Shown here one piece after another: positions 24,725-34,600 of a DNA stretch of 64,000 nucleotides. Source of the DNA: JAABRT01 sp038259155. Lineage in GTDB: Bacteria > Gemmatimonadota > Gemmatimonadetes > Gemmatimonadales > Gemmatimonadaceae. The stretch lies in NCBI GenBank assembly GCA_038259155.1, contig JBBSPE010000001.1, positions 50,404 through 114,403 of the forward strand, in the 5' to 3' direction. A model generated the notes under the pieces. That model was not told the DNA's origin and made no database searches. It saw only the letters and a list, made by a program, of their open reading frames with translations. The translations under genes were made by a program, and so were the position numbers. The number at the start of each line of letters is the position of its first letter. Positions within the stretch are counted from its first letter, which is position 1.

Positions 24725-25035
24725 TCAACCACGCGATCTCCAGACCTTGGGATCGCGGTGGAGATGATAGCAAGATATGATGAGCAGCTCTGCCTGCGTT
24801 TCGCGAAATATCAGCGCGTACGGGAAGCGATGGACCAAGATTCGTCGCAGCTCGCGGTGCACGCGGGCATATTGCTGCGGCGAGTTCGCAGCGGCCTTGA
24901 CAGCAGCTTATCGATTTCAGTGAGCAGTTCCTCTCCAAGGCCGAATCGCTGCTCATCATACCACAGCGCCGCCTCAGCAACTTCGAGGTCGGCTGCCGAC
25001 GAGAACACGATCCGTCGTCGGGAAAGGACAATCAT
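24725..25035 (-). pseudogene. RelE/ParE-family toxin gene, frameshifted
   Basis: Starts MIVLSRRRIVFSSAADLEVAEA and ALWYDEQRFGLGEELLTEID, as in ParE/RelE-fold toxins. After about residue 45 the frame shifts by one base: the continuing toxin sequence (SPQQYARVHRELRRILVHRF, PYALIFRETQAELLIISCYH, RDPKVWRSRG) lies in another frame and stops with TGA at 24725-24727. Read straight through, the first frame ends early with unrelated residues. The shift lies near 24895-24920. The combined length of about 103 residues fits the family. The toxin is probably inactive unless frameshifting occurs. Confidence 0.78.
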
Positions 25036-25056
25036 GTGGGCGACCCGACGGCGCGT

Positions 25057-25299
25057 CTAAACCTGACGACGAAACTGAGCGCGAATGCGGCTTAGTGACT
25101 CGTCCATCGGAATTCCGCTTGATGCGTCAGCGTCGTATGCGGCGAGGCGGCGATCCAGTTCGGCCGTTTGGTCGTCGCTCAACGGCAGTACGTCGGGCGA
25201 CGCGTTCGCCTCGTCGGCGAGGCTGTCCCAGATATCGCCAACGAGTTGAAGGCGGTCGGCCACGCTCAAGCCACGATAGTCGAAAGCTGGATTTGCCAT
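25057..25299 (-). CDS. Addiction module antitoxin component (TIGR02574-like)
   Basis: 80 residues. The start MANPAFDYRGLSVADRLQLV followed by GDIWDSLAD is the signature of the small 'putative addiction module component' family that pairs with RelE/ParE toxins. The middle (LSDDQTAELDRRLAAYDADA) and the end (GIPMDESLSRIRAQFR) also match, as this family ends in a short segment that wraps the toxin. It lies 21 bp upstream of the toxin remnant on the same strand, forming an antitoxin-first operon. Confidence 0.85.
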   Translation of the reverse strand: MANPAFDYRGLSVADRLQLVGDIWDSLADEANASPDVLPLSDDQTAELDRRLAAYDADASSGIPMDESLSRIRAQFRRQV

Positions 25300-25344
25300 A
25301 CTTAAAAGCTGAACCGACGGAATCTCGTGTGCAAGTGACCCTCA

Positions 25345-25423
25345 TTGACGTATAACGTGAACTCGGTGGACCAACGCAGTGACAGTCCTGCAACCGAAGT
25401 CCACCGTTCCTCCCCACGATATC
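25345..25423 (-). repeat. Cassette boundary / attC-like palindrome upstream of the addiction module
   Basis: TTGACGTATAACG (25345-25357) is the exact inverted copy of CGTTATACGTCAA (24716-24728), so matching 13-base boxes face each other across the addiction module. To the right, CGGTGGAC (25364-25371) pairs with GTCCACCG (25399-25406), and CGTG-type outer arms extend to 25423, so a second imperfect palindrome of about 74 bases is present. The box at its far end (GATATCG on the minus strand) does not match RYYYAAC well. Confidence 0.45.
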
Positions 25424-25875
25424 TCCGACGGCGACAGCCCGTGCGGCAACCCGTTGCCTCGCCGGCTGGCGCCGTATTCCAAAGGACGTCCGTGATTAGG
25501 CTGACCAGCCTATGCAACACACTGAGCACCGGTTCGCTTCGTCCGCGAACCATCGCCTCGGGCTGTCGCACGGGGGTCGCCAACCCGCCCGCCGCAGCAG
25601 CCCCTGCAACGCCACGATCCGTCCGCCTGACTCCCCATGACGTATCCGGCCGCCCACCCGGATTGAAACGCCTGTCCCCGCACACACAACCGAGCTCACA
25701 AGGTCGTCTTTCACTCAGCCGGGAGACCCGGAACCCGACGTGCCGCGGACGAACGAAACCATCGAGTGCCTCAACTCATCAACACCGTCTCTCGGCCAAC
25801 GTGCGGTACACGCCGACCCGATGCGTTAACCTACAAGTTCGCCCACACCGCTCCCGGACGCCAGGATTTTCCGCG
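25424..25875. other. Gene-free stretch at the right edge of the island
   Basis: No supported gene. Open frames on both strands here are short and without family features. The plug-only protein gene's frame is open through it, but its signal peptide starts at 25876. The promoter of that gene should be in this stretch. Confidence 0.45.
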
Positions 25876-27285
25876 ATGCCCTCGAACACGACATTGGTGG
25901 TCGCCGCGCTCCTGACGATCGCCGCCCATGCCACCCCGCTCGCCGCACAAACCGCTGCCGCTGACACCGCTGCCGCGGACTCCGCCGCCACGGCCAGCCT
26001 GGCCGGGCGCGTCTTCGACCTCTCGATCGGCCGGCCGCTGCCCAACGCGGATGTGCAACTCGTTTCGGCGACGTCGCTCGAGATCGTGCGGCGCGACACG
26101 TCCGACGGCCTGGGCCGGTTCGACATGGCCGACGTGCCCGCGGGCTCGTACCTGATCGGCTTCGCACACCCGCGCCTCGATTCGCTGCTGCTTGAATCAC
26201 CGCTGCTCAACGCGCTGGCCCTCGAGGCCGGTCAACGGTCGCAGGTCACCCTTGCCGTGCCGCCGCTCGAGGCGATTTACGCCACGTGGTGCGGTGAGAT
26301 CCAGCGCCCGAACGCACGTGGATCCACCTCCGCAGCGCCCCCCCTGCCCGGACTCTTTCTCGGTCGCGTGCGGGCGTCCGCCGGGCTCCCGCTGCCGGAT
26401 TCGACCCGCGTCGAAGTGAACTGGATGGAGGTGGACCCGGGCCGTCCAGGCGCGGCCCCGGAGCCACAGTCGCGCGTCGTGCCGGTGAACCCGGAGGGAG
26501 CGTTCGCCGTCTGCGAGGTGCCGCCGGACGGTGTGCTCAACGTGCGAACCTTCGCGGGCAACGCGACATCCGGCACCATCGAGATCGAAGTGCCGTCCAA
26601 CCGGCTCCTCATGCGGTCGCTCCAGCTGCCGGTCGGCGCCGAGAGCACGGGTGCGCTCCGCGGAACGGTCGTGAGCGGTGAAAACGCGCCCATCACGGGC
26701 GCACGCGTTCGTGTTGCGGGCAGCACCTCCGTTGCCCTCACCGACGCCGCCGGACGTTTCGTCATCGCTGACGCGCCGCTGGGACCGCAGACGCTGGAGG
26801 CGGTGGCCATCGGCTTCTCCCCGCGCGGCGTCGCGGTGGACATCGACGCCGGCGGCGGTGACACCGCGCGCGTGGTGCTGCAGTCCACCCGCAATCAGCT
26901 GGAGAGTGTGATCATCACGGCTGACAGCTGGCGTTCGGGTTTCGAGAATCGCCGATCGCGGCGATACGGGAAGTTTCTCGATGAGGCCGAGATTCAGCGC
27001 ATGGTGCCACAACGCATTGCCGACGTGCTGTTTTCCATGCCGTCCGTCACCACGGTGAACACGGGCCGGATTGGTCGTGAGATTCTCGTGCGGGGCTGCA
27101 AGCCCACCGTGTTCATTGACGGCAAGCGCGCGTTCGTGGAGACGTTCGATCTTGACGCGGTGATGTCGGTTGACAGTCTGATGGCCGTGGAGGTCTACGA
27201 TCAGCCGGAGGTGATTCCGTTCGACTTCCATGCGGAGCCGGGCTGCGGCGCGATCGTGTTCTGGACACGAAAGGGCCGTCCGTAG
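25876..27285 (+). CDS. Secreted carboxypeptidase-regulatory plus TonB-plug protein without barrel (copy 2)
   Basis: 469 residues from the ATG at 25876 (MPSNTTLVVAALLTIAAH), with a signal peptide ending at PLAAQ. The same architecture as 12412-13812: first regulatory domain (LAGRVFDLSIGRPLPNADVQ), second (GTVVSGENAPITGARVRVAG), then the plug-like part (QRIADVLFSMPSVTTV, TVFIDGKRAFVETFDLD, LMAVEVYDQPEVIPFDFH) ending at CGAIVFWTRKGRP. Both copies share the cysteine in C-x-PTVF-DG and that in CGAI. No barrel. The frame is open further upstream but without signal sequence, so 25876 is preferred. Confidence 0.76.
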   Translation: MPSNTTLVVAALLTIAAHATPLAAQTAAADTAAADSAATASLAGRVFDLSIGRPLPNADVQLVSATSLEIVRRDTSDGLGRFDMADVPAGSYLIGFAHPRLDSLLLESPLLNALALEAGQRSQVTLAVPPLEAIYATWCGEIQRPNARGSTSAAPPLPGLFLGRVRASAGLPLPDSTRVEVNWMEVDPGRPGAAPEPQSRVVPVNPEGAFAVCEVPPDGVLNVRTFAGNATSGTIEIEVPSNRLLMRSLQLPVGAESTGALRGTVVSGENAPITGARVRVAGSTSVALTDAAGRFVIADAPLGPQTLEAVAIGFSPRGVAVDIDAGGGDTARVVLQSTRNQLESVIITADSWRSGFENRRSRRYGKFLDEAEIQRMVPQRIADVLFSMPSVTTVNTGRIGREILVRGCKPTVFIDGKRAFVETFDLDAVMSVDSLMAVEVYDQPEVIPFDFHAEPGCGAIVFWTRKGRP

Positions 27286-27307
27286 GGCAGCCTGCACGCA
27301 GGTGCCA

Positions 27308-28687
27308 CTACACCGTTGCCGGCACCGCCGTCTTCGGCCCGCTGGTCGGCGCCCCCTGCGCCGCATGCTCTCCTGTACCTCCTCCCGCCCCCGGCCCACC
27401 CCCACCACACGACTCCGGCGTCGCCTCCCCTGACCGCAGCAAGGCCACACGGAACATGATCGGACCCAACGTCTGATTCACCGTGAGTGTGGCGAGGAAC
27501 AGCGTCTGCAACTCGGCGCCGCGCTCGGGATACACGCTCGCAATCACACTCGCGAGGCCAATCGCCACACCCGCCTGACTGATGAGGCCCATCCACGTGT
27601 ACTGACCAGCCGCAGGCTCGGCCTTGGCCCACTTCGCGCCAAGCCGTGTGCCCGCCCACAATCCGGCGGCACGCACCAACACCAACGGTATCACGAGCGG
27701 CCACAGCTGCAGCACCGCCGTGGGTTTGATCTGCGCACCTGCCAGCGCAAAGAACACCACGAAAATAGGCGCACCTGCCCGCTCCATGGCGTGCCGTAAG
27801 TGTTCACCGCCACCGCCACCCGCATTCTCCGCCACAAAGCCCGCCACCAGCAGCGTGAGCAACGTCTCCACATGCACGAGATGCGCGATTTCTGAACCAA
27901 AGAACGCCACCAGAATCGCAAAGATGAACAGCTCACGACTGATGAAGCGCAAATACAACGCAACCACCGCACCCAGCACCGCTCCCACCAGCACCGCACC
28001 GCCAATCTCCCAGATCACAGCCAGCAGGCCCAACCCGCCACTGCCCGACGGCGGCACCAGCACACGCACCAGCGCCAGCGCGCCGGAGAATGTCAGCACC
28101 ACCGCCACGTCGGCCAGCAGCACCACGCCCAACGTGGTACGAGCCACCACGCCCTTGGCGCCGCTCTCGCTCAGCAACGCCATGGTCACGGCGGGCGAGT
28201 GCACCACAGCCACCGACGCAAACAGAATCGAGAAGCCGAGCACCTCGGCCATGGGCGCGCCGCGCAACACCGGCAGAAAGCCGTGCAATGACACCAGGGT
28301 CACCACGATACCGATGAATGACACCACCAACTCGGCGGTCATCATTTTGAGCAGCAACGTGCCACGCTCGCGCACTTCCGCGATCTGCAGTTCCGCACCC
28401 GCCAGAAACGCAATCAGCGCGATCGCGAGCTGACTGACCGGTGCCAGCTGCGCCATGACGGGAGTGCTCACGAAGTTGAGCGCCGCTGGACCCACCACCA
28501 ATCCGGCCACCAGATAGCCCACGATCTTGGGCAACCGTACGGTGGTGGCCAGCTCACCCACGCTGTACGCGCCAAGAATGAGAAAGCCGAACGCCATGAG
28601 CACGAGGGCCGCCGGCGTGCCTTCACCCAGTGGCAGCACCGCCTGCATGAGCAGGTAGAGCAGTCCGAGGACAACCACGCGCCGCAT
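27308..28687 (-). CDS. Cation/proton antiporter (CPA2 / Kef-type), second gene of pair
   Basis: 459 residues with about 12 hydrophobic segments. The family core is visible: VGYLVAGLVVGPAALNF in helix 2-3, IALIAFLAGAELQI, FASVAVVHSPAVTMALLSE (the discontinuous helix with polar residues) and LADVAVVLTFSGAL. It ends in a Gly/Pro/Ala-rich tail of about 45 residues. It is a Na+/H+ or K+/H+ exchanger in the inner membrane; the ion is not determinable. Its ATG shares one base with the preceding stop (TGATG), so it is coupled to the upstream antiporter. Confidence 0.85.
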   Translation of the reverse strand: MRRVVVLGLLYLLMQAVLPLGEGTPAALVLMAFGFLILGAYSVGELATTVRLPKIVGYLVAGLVVGPAALNFVSTPVMAQLAPVSQLAIALIAFLAGAELQIAEVRERGTLLLKMMTAELVVSFIGIVVTLVSLHGFLPVLRGAPMAEVLGFSILFASVAVVHSPAVTMALLSESGAKGVVARTTLGVVLLADVAVVLTFSGALALVRVLVPPSGSGGLGLLAVIWEIGGAVLVGAVLGAVVALYLRFISRELFIFAILVAFFGSEIAHLVHVETLLTLLVAGFVAENAGGGGGEHLRHAMERAGAPIFVVFFALAGAQIKPTAVLQLWPLVIPLVLVRAAGLWAGTRLGAKWAKAEPAAGQYTWMGLISQAGVAIGLASVIASVYPERGAELQTLFLATLTVNQTLGPIMFRVALLRSGEATPESCGGGGPGAGGGTGEHAAQGAPTSGPKTAVPATV

Positions 28688-30240
28688 CAGGATTCTCCGT
28701 TCGGTGTGTCGCCCGCGGCTGGCCGGCGCGTGATGCGCAGGCCACCCACCGACGGCATGATCTCGTCGTCGGGCTTGTACGTGGTGTCCGGACGCGCCTC
28801 GGGGTTGGTCGGAGACGCAGTGACCGGTGGCGCGGGCGACGCGCCAGTCGACGCACCCTTCAACGCATCACGCGACGCACCGTCGGTTCCGGGTGCAACC
28901 GCCGATCCGCCACCCGAACTCACTGCTGCCGCAGCCACTGCGCTGCCCGCACCAGACGCCGAGACCACCGCATGTTCACCCGTGGGCACGCCGTGCTCGT
29001 CCAGCGGCGTATCCGCATCCAACCACGGCAGGCGCTGCGCAAAGTCGCGCAACGGTTCCACAATGGGCAGCAATGCGGCACGCACGAGGCGCGCTGCCGC
29101 AAACTCCGTGAGCAGCACCGACGCCAACGCCGCCGTGAACACGACGTCGCCAATCGGCAGCTCGGGCCGACGGGCGTAGTCGAGCGCGAGTGCCACCGTC
29201 AGCCGGCCCTGCCCAATCAGCGCCTTGCCCCAATCCCGGCCCAGCATGGGGGTTGCGTTGTTCCACTGCGTGGCCACACGTGTGGCGTACACCTTGGACA
29301 GCGTGCGCGTGATCAGGAATAGCGCGAGCACCGCAAACACGGTCGCCGATGTACTTGGTCGCCATGACAGGCCAGCCAGCAACAACAAGACGTAATAGAA
29401 CGGTCGCTCGGCGGCGGCCAGCACCGAGCGCAGTTCACTGCGGCCGCGGCTGGTGTTCACGAGCACGATCCCGATGACCATGGTGGCCAGCACCGGCGAC
29501 ACATTCAGGTAGGCCGCCGTTCCACTCGCGAGAATCACCGCGCCGGCCAACGACACCACCAGCCGGTCCACCTGGCGCTCCTCACCCAGAAACAGGTGAA
29601 ACAGCGTTCCGCCGAGCACGCCAATGCCCACCGTGATCACGGCCCATTCGGTGGGCGTGGGCGGGCGCATGTTGCTGGCGGGCGCGCGATGCACCCAGGC
29701 GAAGAGCAGACCGGTCGTGAGAATCGCCACGAACGCGTTCACGCCGAGCGACGTCTCCAACTGCCCCACCACAGGCTCCCGGCGCTTTCGATCGCGCAGC
29801 GCGATGTCGAGACCGGCGGGCGTACTCGCCACCGCAAACGCGCCGAGCGCCAGCGCCGGCACAATCGCCCAGAACTGCGAGGTGAGGCCAAGCTCCGGCA
29901 ACGCCCACCAGAGCACGCCGGTCACCAAGCCAAGGGTGGCCAGGGACTCGATCACGGCCAGGCGGAATGTGAGTCCCGTGGTGCGCACCAAACGCGGCAG
30001 GTAGAACTGCATTCCCACGGTCAGTCCGATCCAGCCGGTACCGAGCACGACAATTGGCCCGAAGCTCTCCGCGGCCTCGACGGGGATGACCCCAGTCACC
30101 TGCGGACCGAGCAGGATGCCGAGTACCAGGTACTCGGCGCCCGACACGATCAGCAGGCGCTTGGCCAGCCACTCGTAGAGCAGGTGCGTCGCGAGGTAGG
30201 CCGTCGCGACCACCAGGATGAGAACGAGCGAAGCGCTCAA
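28687..30240 (-). CDS. Cation/proton exchanger-like membrane protein, first gene of pair
   Basis: 517 residues from a TTG at 30240. About 12 membrane helices, with YLVLGILLGPQVTGVIPVEA near the N-terminus and IVVLGTGWIGLTVGMQFYLP, as in Kef/CPA2 exchangers. FAVASTPAGLDIALRDRKR is at the helix 4-5 position. A polar C-terminal tail of about 100 residues follows (Ala/Gly/Ser/Pro rich). Together with the overlapping downstream gene, it may form a two-subunit or paired exchanger; the two proteins are not close copies of each other. The TTG start is unusual but no better start is near. Confidence 0.8.
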   Translation of the reverse strand: MSASLVLILVVATAYLATHLLYEWLAKRLLIVSGAEYLVLGILLGPQVTGVIPVEAAESFGPIVVLGTGWIGLTVGMQFYLPRLVRTTGLTFRLAVIESLATLGLVTGVLWWALPELGLTSQFWAIVPALALGAFAVASTPAGLDIALRDRKRREPVVGQLETSLGVNAFVAILTTGLLFAWVHRAPASNMRPPTPTEWAVITVGIGVLGGTLFHLFLGEERQVDRLVVSLAGAVILASGTAAYLNVSPVLATMVIGIVLVNTSRGRSELRSVLAAAERPFYYVLLLLAGLSWRPSTSATVFAVLALFLITRTLSKVYATRVATQWNNATPMLGRDWGKALIGQGRLTVALALDYARRPELPIGDVVFTAALASVLLTEFAAARLVRAALLPIVEPLRDFAQRLPWLDADTPLDEHGVPTGEHAVVSASGAGSAVAAAAVSSGGGSAVAPGTDGASRDALKGASTGASPAPPVTASPTNPEARPDTTYKPDDEIMPSVGGLRITRRPAAGDTPNGES

Positions 30241-30387
30241 GCGACGGTGGGGAAGAGGGAAGGCAAACAGCCCGACCCGGCAAGCTATCCGGGAAACAGG
30301 TGGGCGCTACCACCTATCGGTCAGATTGACCGAACAAACCGTCACAGAGGCGGCCTTTTGCACCGTCGCGCTGCCGTGGCTGACCAG

Positions 30388-31683
30388 ATGAAGTCGTACC
30401 CCACTGCGTATCCTTACGTCGTGTCACACTCAGAATCGACGTTCAAGCGCGAGCCACTGGCGACGTCCGGCACTGCGCCCACGGCAGCGCTCACCCACGC
30501 CCCGCTCGGCACCGTGCTGCTGCTCGGTAGTCTCATGGCCTTCGGACCGCTGTCCATCGATACGTACCTGCCGGCATGTCCGGCCATCGGCGCCGAGTTT
30601 GGGGCCAGCGCGGCGGAGGTGCAGCGCACGCTATCGCTCTATTTCGCGGGATTGGCCGTCGGGCAGGTGGTGTACGGACCGCTCGCCGACCGGTACGGTC
30701 GCCGTCGCCCGCTGTTGGGCGGCATGGCGGTGTATGTGCTCGCCGCCGTTGGCTGTGCCACCGCCCCGGGCCTCGGCGCGCTCTCGCTGTGGCGTTTTGC
30801 GCAGGCGCTCGGCGGCTGCGCCGGCATGGTGATCACGCGCGCGGTGGTGCGCGACCGGTTCGCGCCGCGCGAAATGGCGCGCGTGTTCTCCCAACTGCTC
30901 CTCGTGATGGGGGTGGCGCCGATCATTGCACCGCTGCTCGGCAGCACGCTGCTCGCCACGTTCGGCTGGCGCGGCATTTTCTGGACGCTGGTGGTATTGG
31001 GCACCGCGTGTGCGGCCGCGCTGGCGTTTCGCCTTACGGAGTCATTGCCGCCGGAGCGCCGCGTCTCGGCCGGCCCGCGCGCGATTGTGCGCACGTACTG
31101 GGGTTTATTGTGTGACGCGCGCTTTCTGGCACCCGTACTTGGCGGTGGGCTGCTGTGGTGCACGCTCTACGTGTACATCGGGGGCGCACCGTTTCTGTAC
31201 ATGGAGCTGCACCACGTCGCACCGTCGGCGTTTGGCATGTTCTTCGGGGTCAACGCCGCCGGATTGATTGGCGTCGCGCAACTCAATGCCCGACTGCTGC
31301 GCAGTCGCACGCCGGGTGAACTACTGCGTTTTGGTGCGGTGCTCGTGAGTGCGTCTGCGGCGCTGTTGCTGTTGGCCGTGCTCACGGGGTGGGGCGGGCT
31401 GGCGGGCGTTGCCGCGCCGATCTTTTTCATGCTCTCCGGACTCGGCTTCGTGGGCGGCAATATTTCGTCTGCCGTGCTGGCACCGTTTCCCAAAGCCGCT
31501 GGGAGCGCATCGGCGCTCATGGGCACGGTGCAGTTCTCCATTGGCGCCGTGTGCGGCGCAGTGGCGGCGGCGTTGTTCGACGGCACTGGCGTGGCGCTCT
31601 CCACCGTGATTGCGGTGGTGGCGGTGGCAGGCGCCGTCATCTGCTTTCGATATGACGTGGGCGACGCGCGCCTGGGCGACTGA
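30388..31683 (+). CDS. MFS multidrug exporter (Bcr/CflA family)
   Basis: 431 residues from the ATG at 30388 (a GTG at 30421 is an alternative). Twelve membrane helices. The start of helix 1 has MAFGPLSIDTYLPACPAIG with the Asp-Thr-Tyr-Leu-Pro feature of Bcr/CflA drug transporters, and GPLADRYGRRRPLLGG is the loop 2-3 MFS motif. ITRAVVRDRF is also typical. It pumps small toxic molecules out by proton antiport. The open frame extends far upstream but is antisense to the exchanger gene and not membrane-like. Single gene, divergent from the antiporter pair. Confidence 0.9.
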   Translation: MKSYPTAYPYVVSHSESTFKREPLATSGTAPTAALTHAPLGTVLLLGSLMAFGPLSIDTYLPACPAIGAEFGASAAEVQRTLSLYFAGLAVGQVVYGPLADRYGRRRPLLGGMAVYVLAAVGCATAPGLGALSLWRFAQALGGCAGMVITRAVVRDRFAPREMARVFSQLLLVMGVAPIIAPLLGSTLLATFGWRGIFWTLVVLGTACAAALAFRLTESLPPERRVSAGPRAIVRTYWGLLCDARFLAPVLGGGLLWCTLYVYIGGAPFLYMELHHVAPSAFGMFFGVNAAGLIGVAQLNARLLRSRTPGELLRFGAVLVSASAALLLLAVLTGWGGLAGVAAPIFFMLSGLGFVGGNISSAVLAPFPKAAGSASALMGTVQFSIGAVCGAVAAALFDGTGVALSTVIAVVAVAGAVICFRYDVGDARLGD

Positions 31684-31695
31684 TCGCGTCGCGCC

Positions 31696-34600
31696 CTACC
31701 AGCCCGGCGCCAGTTGGAACCCGAACACCCCGCTCCGCCCTGGTCGCTGGAATGGGTGCGCGTAGAACATCTCCACCACGGCGTAGCCGAACACGTTCAA
31801 TCGCGCGGTCACACCGGTGCTGAACACGGGCACGCGATCGGCGGTGCGCTGGTCGAAGCGCACGGACGGCGACTCGTCGCTCGTCCACGCGACACCGGCG
31901 TCAAAAAACGGCGCCACCTCCAGCGGGAGGTACGGAAAGTTGATGAGGCCCAAGCGCTCAGTGCCGAGCACTGGAATGCGCAGCTCGATGTTGGCCACGC
32001 CAATGCGGCTGCCACTCAGACGGGAATACTCTGGACAGGCATTTGACCCGCTCGCTGAGGGCGTGCAATCGCTCGTCTGGAAGTCGTTTGCGTCGTAGCC
32101 GCGAATGAGCTGATTCTGTCCGATGTAGATGGGCTGAAACCGCGGGTCGGCCGCGCCGCCGCCGTAGCGGCCGTAGTGCATGCCGCGCACGGCCAACGTC
32201 ACGGGACTCTTGAAGAAATATCGCCGGTAGTCCGCGAGCACCGTGCCATAGTCGATGGAGCCGATACTCGGCGAGACTTCAAGGCGATACCGGCCGCCTG
32301 CCACCGGTGACGTCAAGCCAAAGAACGAATAATCACCAACCAGTGCGAGAGACGCAGTCCCGAACACGAGCGGCGACGGACCGCTCACGTTTTCCCGGCG
32401 CTGATTCACGACCTGGTCTCCCACTACAAACACGCTGTCCACTTCGAGTCCGTACGCGATGCGCTGCGCACCGGCCGAGAACTCGAGCCGGCGCGTGGAC
32501 GAGAGTGGGTACTGCAGCAATCCCTGAACATCGTCAAAGTACTGGCGCTGCAGCACGCGCGTGACCACGGTGCCCTGCACCTCGTTGCCGTCTACCGTGA
32601 GCGTGGTGTTGTTGTAGTTGCCGGACACACCGGCCTGCGGCATGTGCTGCGCGATCACGCCGTAGTTGAGGCGGTGCGTGCGGTTGAGATACTGTACCTG
32701 TCCACCGAAATCCTTGACGGTGCCGTTGGCCTGCAACACCGTGTTCAGCAATCGGTTGCCGAGCATGTCGGAGAATCCGAACATGACGCCGCCGGCGATG
32801 CCGGTGCCAAGTCCGCCGCCAATACTCGCGCCCACGCTGGTACCACCAACGGCGGAGAGTGACAATCTTGAGCGGTACGGCTCTACCGCGTTGGGAATCG
32901 ATGCAGGCAGACCCACGGTAGGGCTCGAGAGTGCGGTGGCCACATAGCCGGCGAGCCGGTCGGGGCTGTCGCTGGCGGTGGGCGGTAGCACGCCCGCGGC
33001 AGGAAACAGGCGAGGCTGGGCTTCAGCGTTCGCGGTGAGCGTTGGAGGCACGCTCGCGCTTGTGGACGCCGGCTGCTCGGCAACCACCACGTTGGGTGCA
33101 CGCGTATCAAGCGACCGAATGCCGAAGCCCCCGCGATCGAACACCGAAAACACGAGCGCGCCGGTGGATGTCGCGAGACTGATCGCCGGCGACGCGTCCG
33201 TGATGCCGCTGATGCCCGTTGCGCTCGACGTCACCCGCGTCACGGCCCGATTGGCGAGCGTCATGCGATAAATGTCGCTGATGCCGTCCGGATCGGCCAC
33301 GAAATACAGCGCGTCGCCGTCTGCGGTGTACTGCGGGTTGATCGCCTTGCCCTGCGTGAACTGCGGAAGCAGCGTCACGTCGCCAGACGCAACGTCTATC
33401 GTGGCCAGGCGAAGCGCGCCGAACTGCATGATGTCAAAACGGGTCGCCGCTCCCGCATCGGTTGTGTAGGCGATCGTGCGCCCGTCGGGCCGCCAAACTG
33501 GCTGCAACTGTGCCTCGCGATCATTGGTGAGGCGGCGCGTGCTCTTGTTTGCGAGCGTGTACAGGTAGAGGTCGCTGAGCCCGCCGTCCAGGCCGGAGAA
33601 GGCGATGCGCGTACCATCCGGGCTCCATGCGGGATCGGCAATCGCGCCCACACCACGCGGCTTGATGCGCTGCACGATGCGGCCATTGGACGCGTCAACA
33701 ATGTTGATCTCGTTGTCGCCATCGGCGAACACCACCACGGCGAGCTGGCTGCCATCCGGTGACCAACTACCCGCTGAGTTGATGAAGCTGAGTGCGTCAA
33801 AGTGCGGATCTCCGGTCACGCTCGTGAGCTGTCGCACCACGCGTCCCGTGGCGGTTTCCGCGAGATACAGGTCAATGCCGAACAGGCCACGACTGGAGAA
33901 GAACGCCACGTACCGGCCGTCGGGACTCACGGACGGCGACACGTTCTGATCACCGTTCTCGCTCACGGCGATGATGCTGCGTCCAATCGAGTCGGGGCTC
34001 GTGCGGACGGTGACGGACGCGTACTGCGCCCGCAGCGCCGCGTGCCACTGTGCACTGAGGGAATCCGCGCTCACACCTAGCGCTGATTCAAGTCCATCGT
34101 TCCATCCCTCCTCGAGGGCCACCCGAAACAGCTGGTTGACCATGGGATCACCCCAACGGCCGCCGATGTAGGCCCAGAGCGCCTGCCCATAACGGTATGG
34201 GAAGTAGCGCGGATCATTGGTGAGCTGCTCAAGCGTGGGCAGGTCGTTGCGGCGCACCGCATCCCGCAACCACATGGCGGTGTTGGGGTCGTAGCGACCG
34301 AGGCTCAGATATTCGGCCATGCCCTCAATGAGCCAGAGCGGAATCTGCCCCATGTTGCGCAGACCACCCTTGGTTTCCTTGGCGATGCGATACTGGAACA
34401 CATGCACGAGCTCATGGCCGAGCACATGGTCATTGTCGGCGTACATGCCCGTGAACGGCATGATCACGCGATCGCGGCCGCCCTCGGTGATGCCCCCGGT
34501 GCCGATGCCGATCTCACCCTCGACCACGTTCGACTGCTGAAAGTCAGGCGCGTCGGCGTACAGGATGAGCGGACTGTCGTCGAACGTGTGCACCATGAGC

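Noticed and set aside
29596..30387. N-terminal extension of the MFS exporter by 260 codons
   Set aside because: The extension is antisense to the proton-exchanger gene and has no membrane or family features; the natural start is at 30388.
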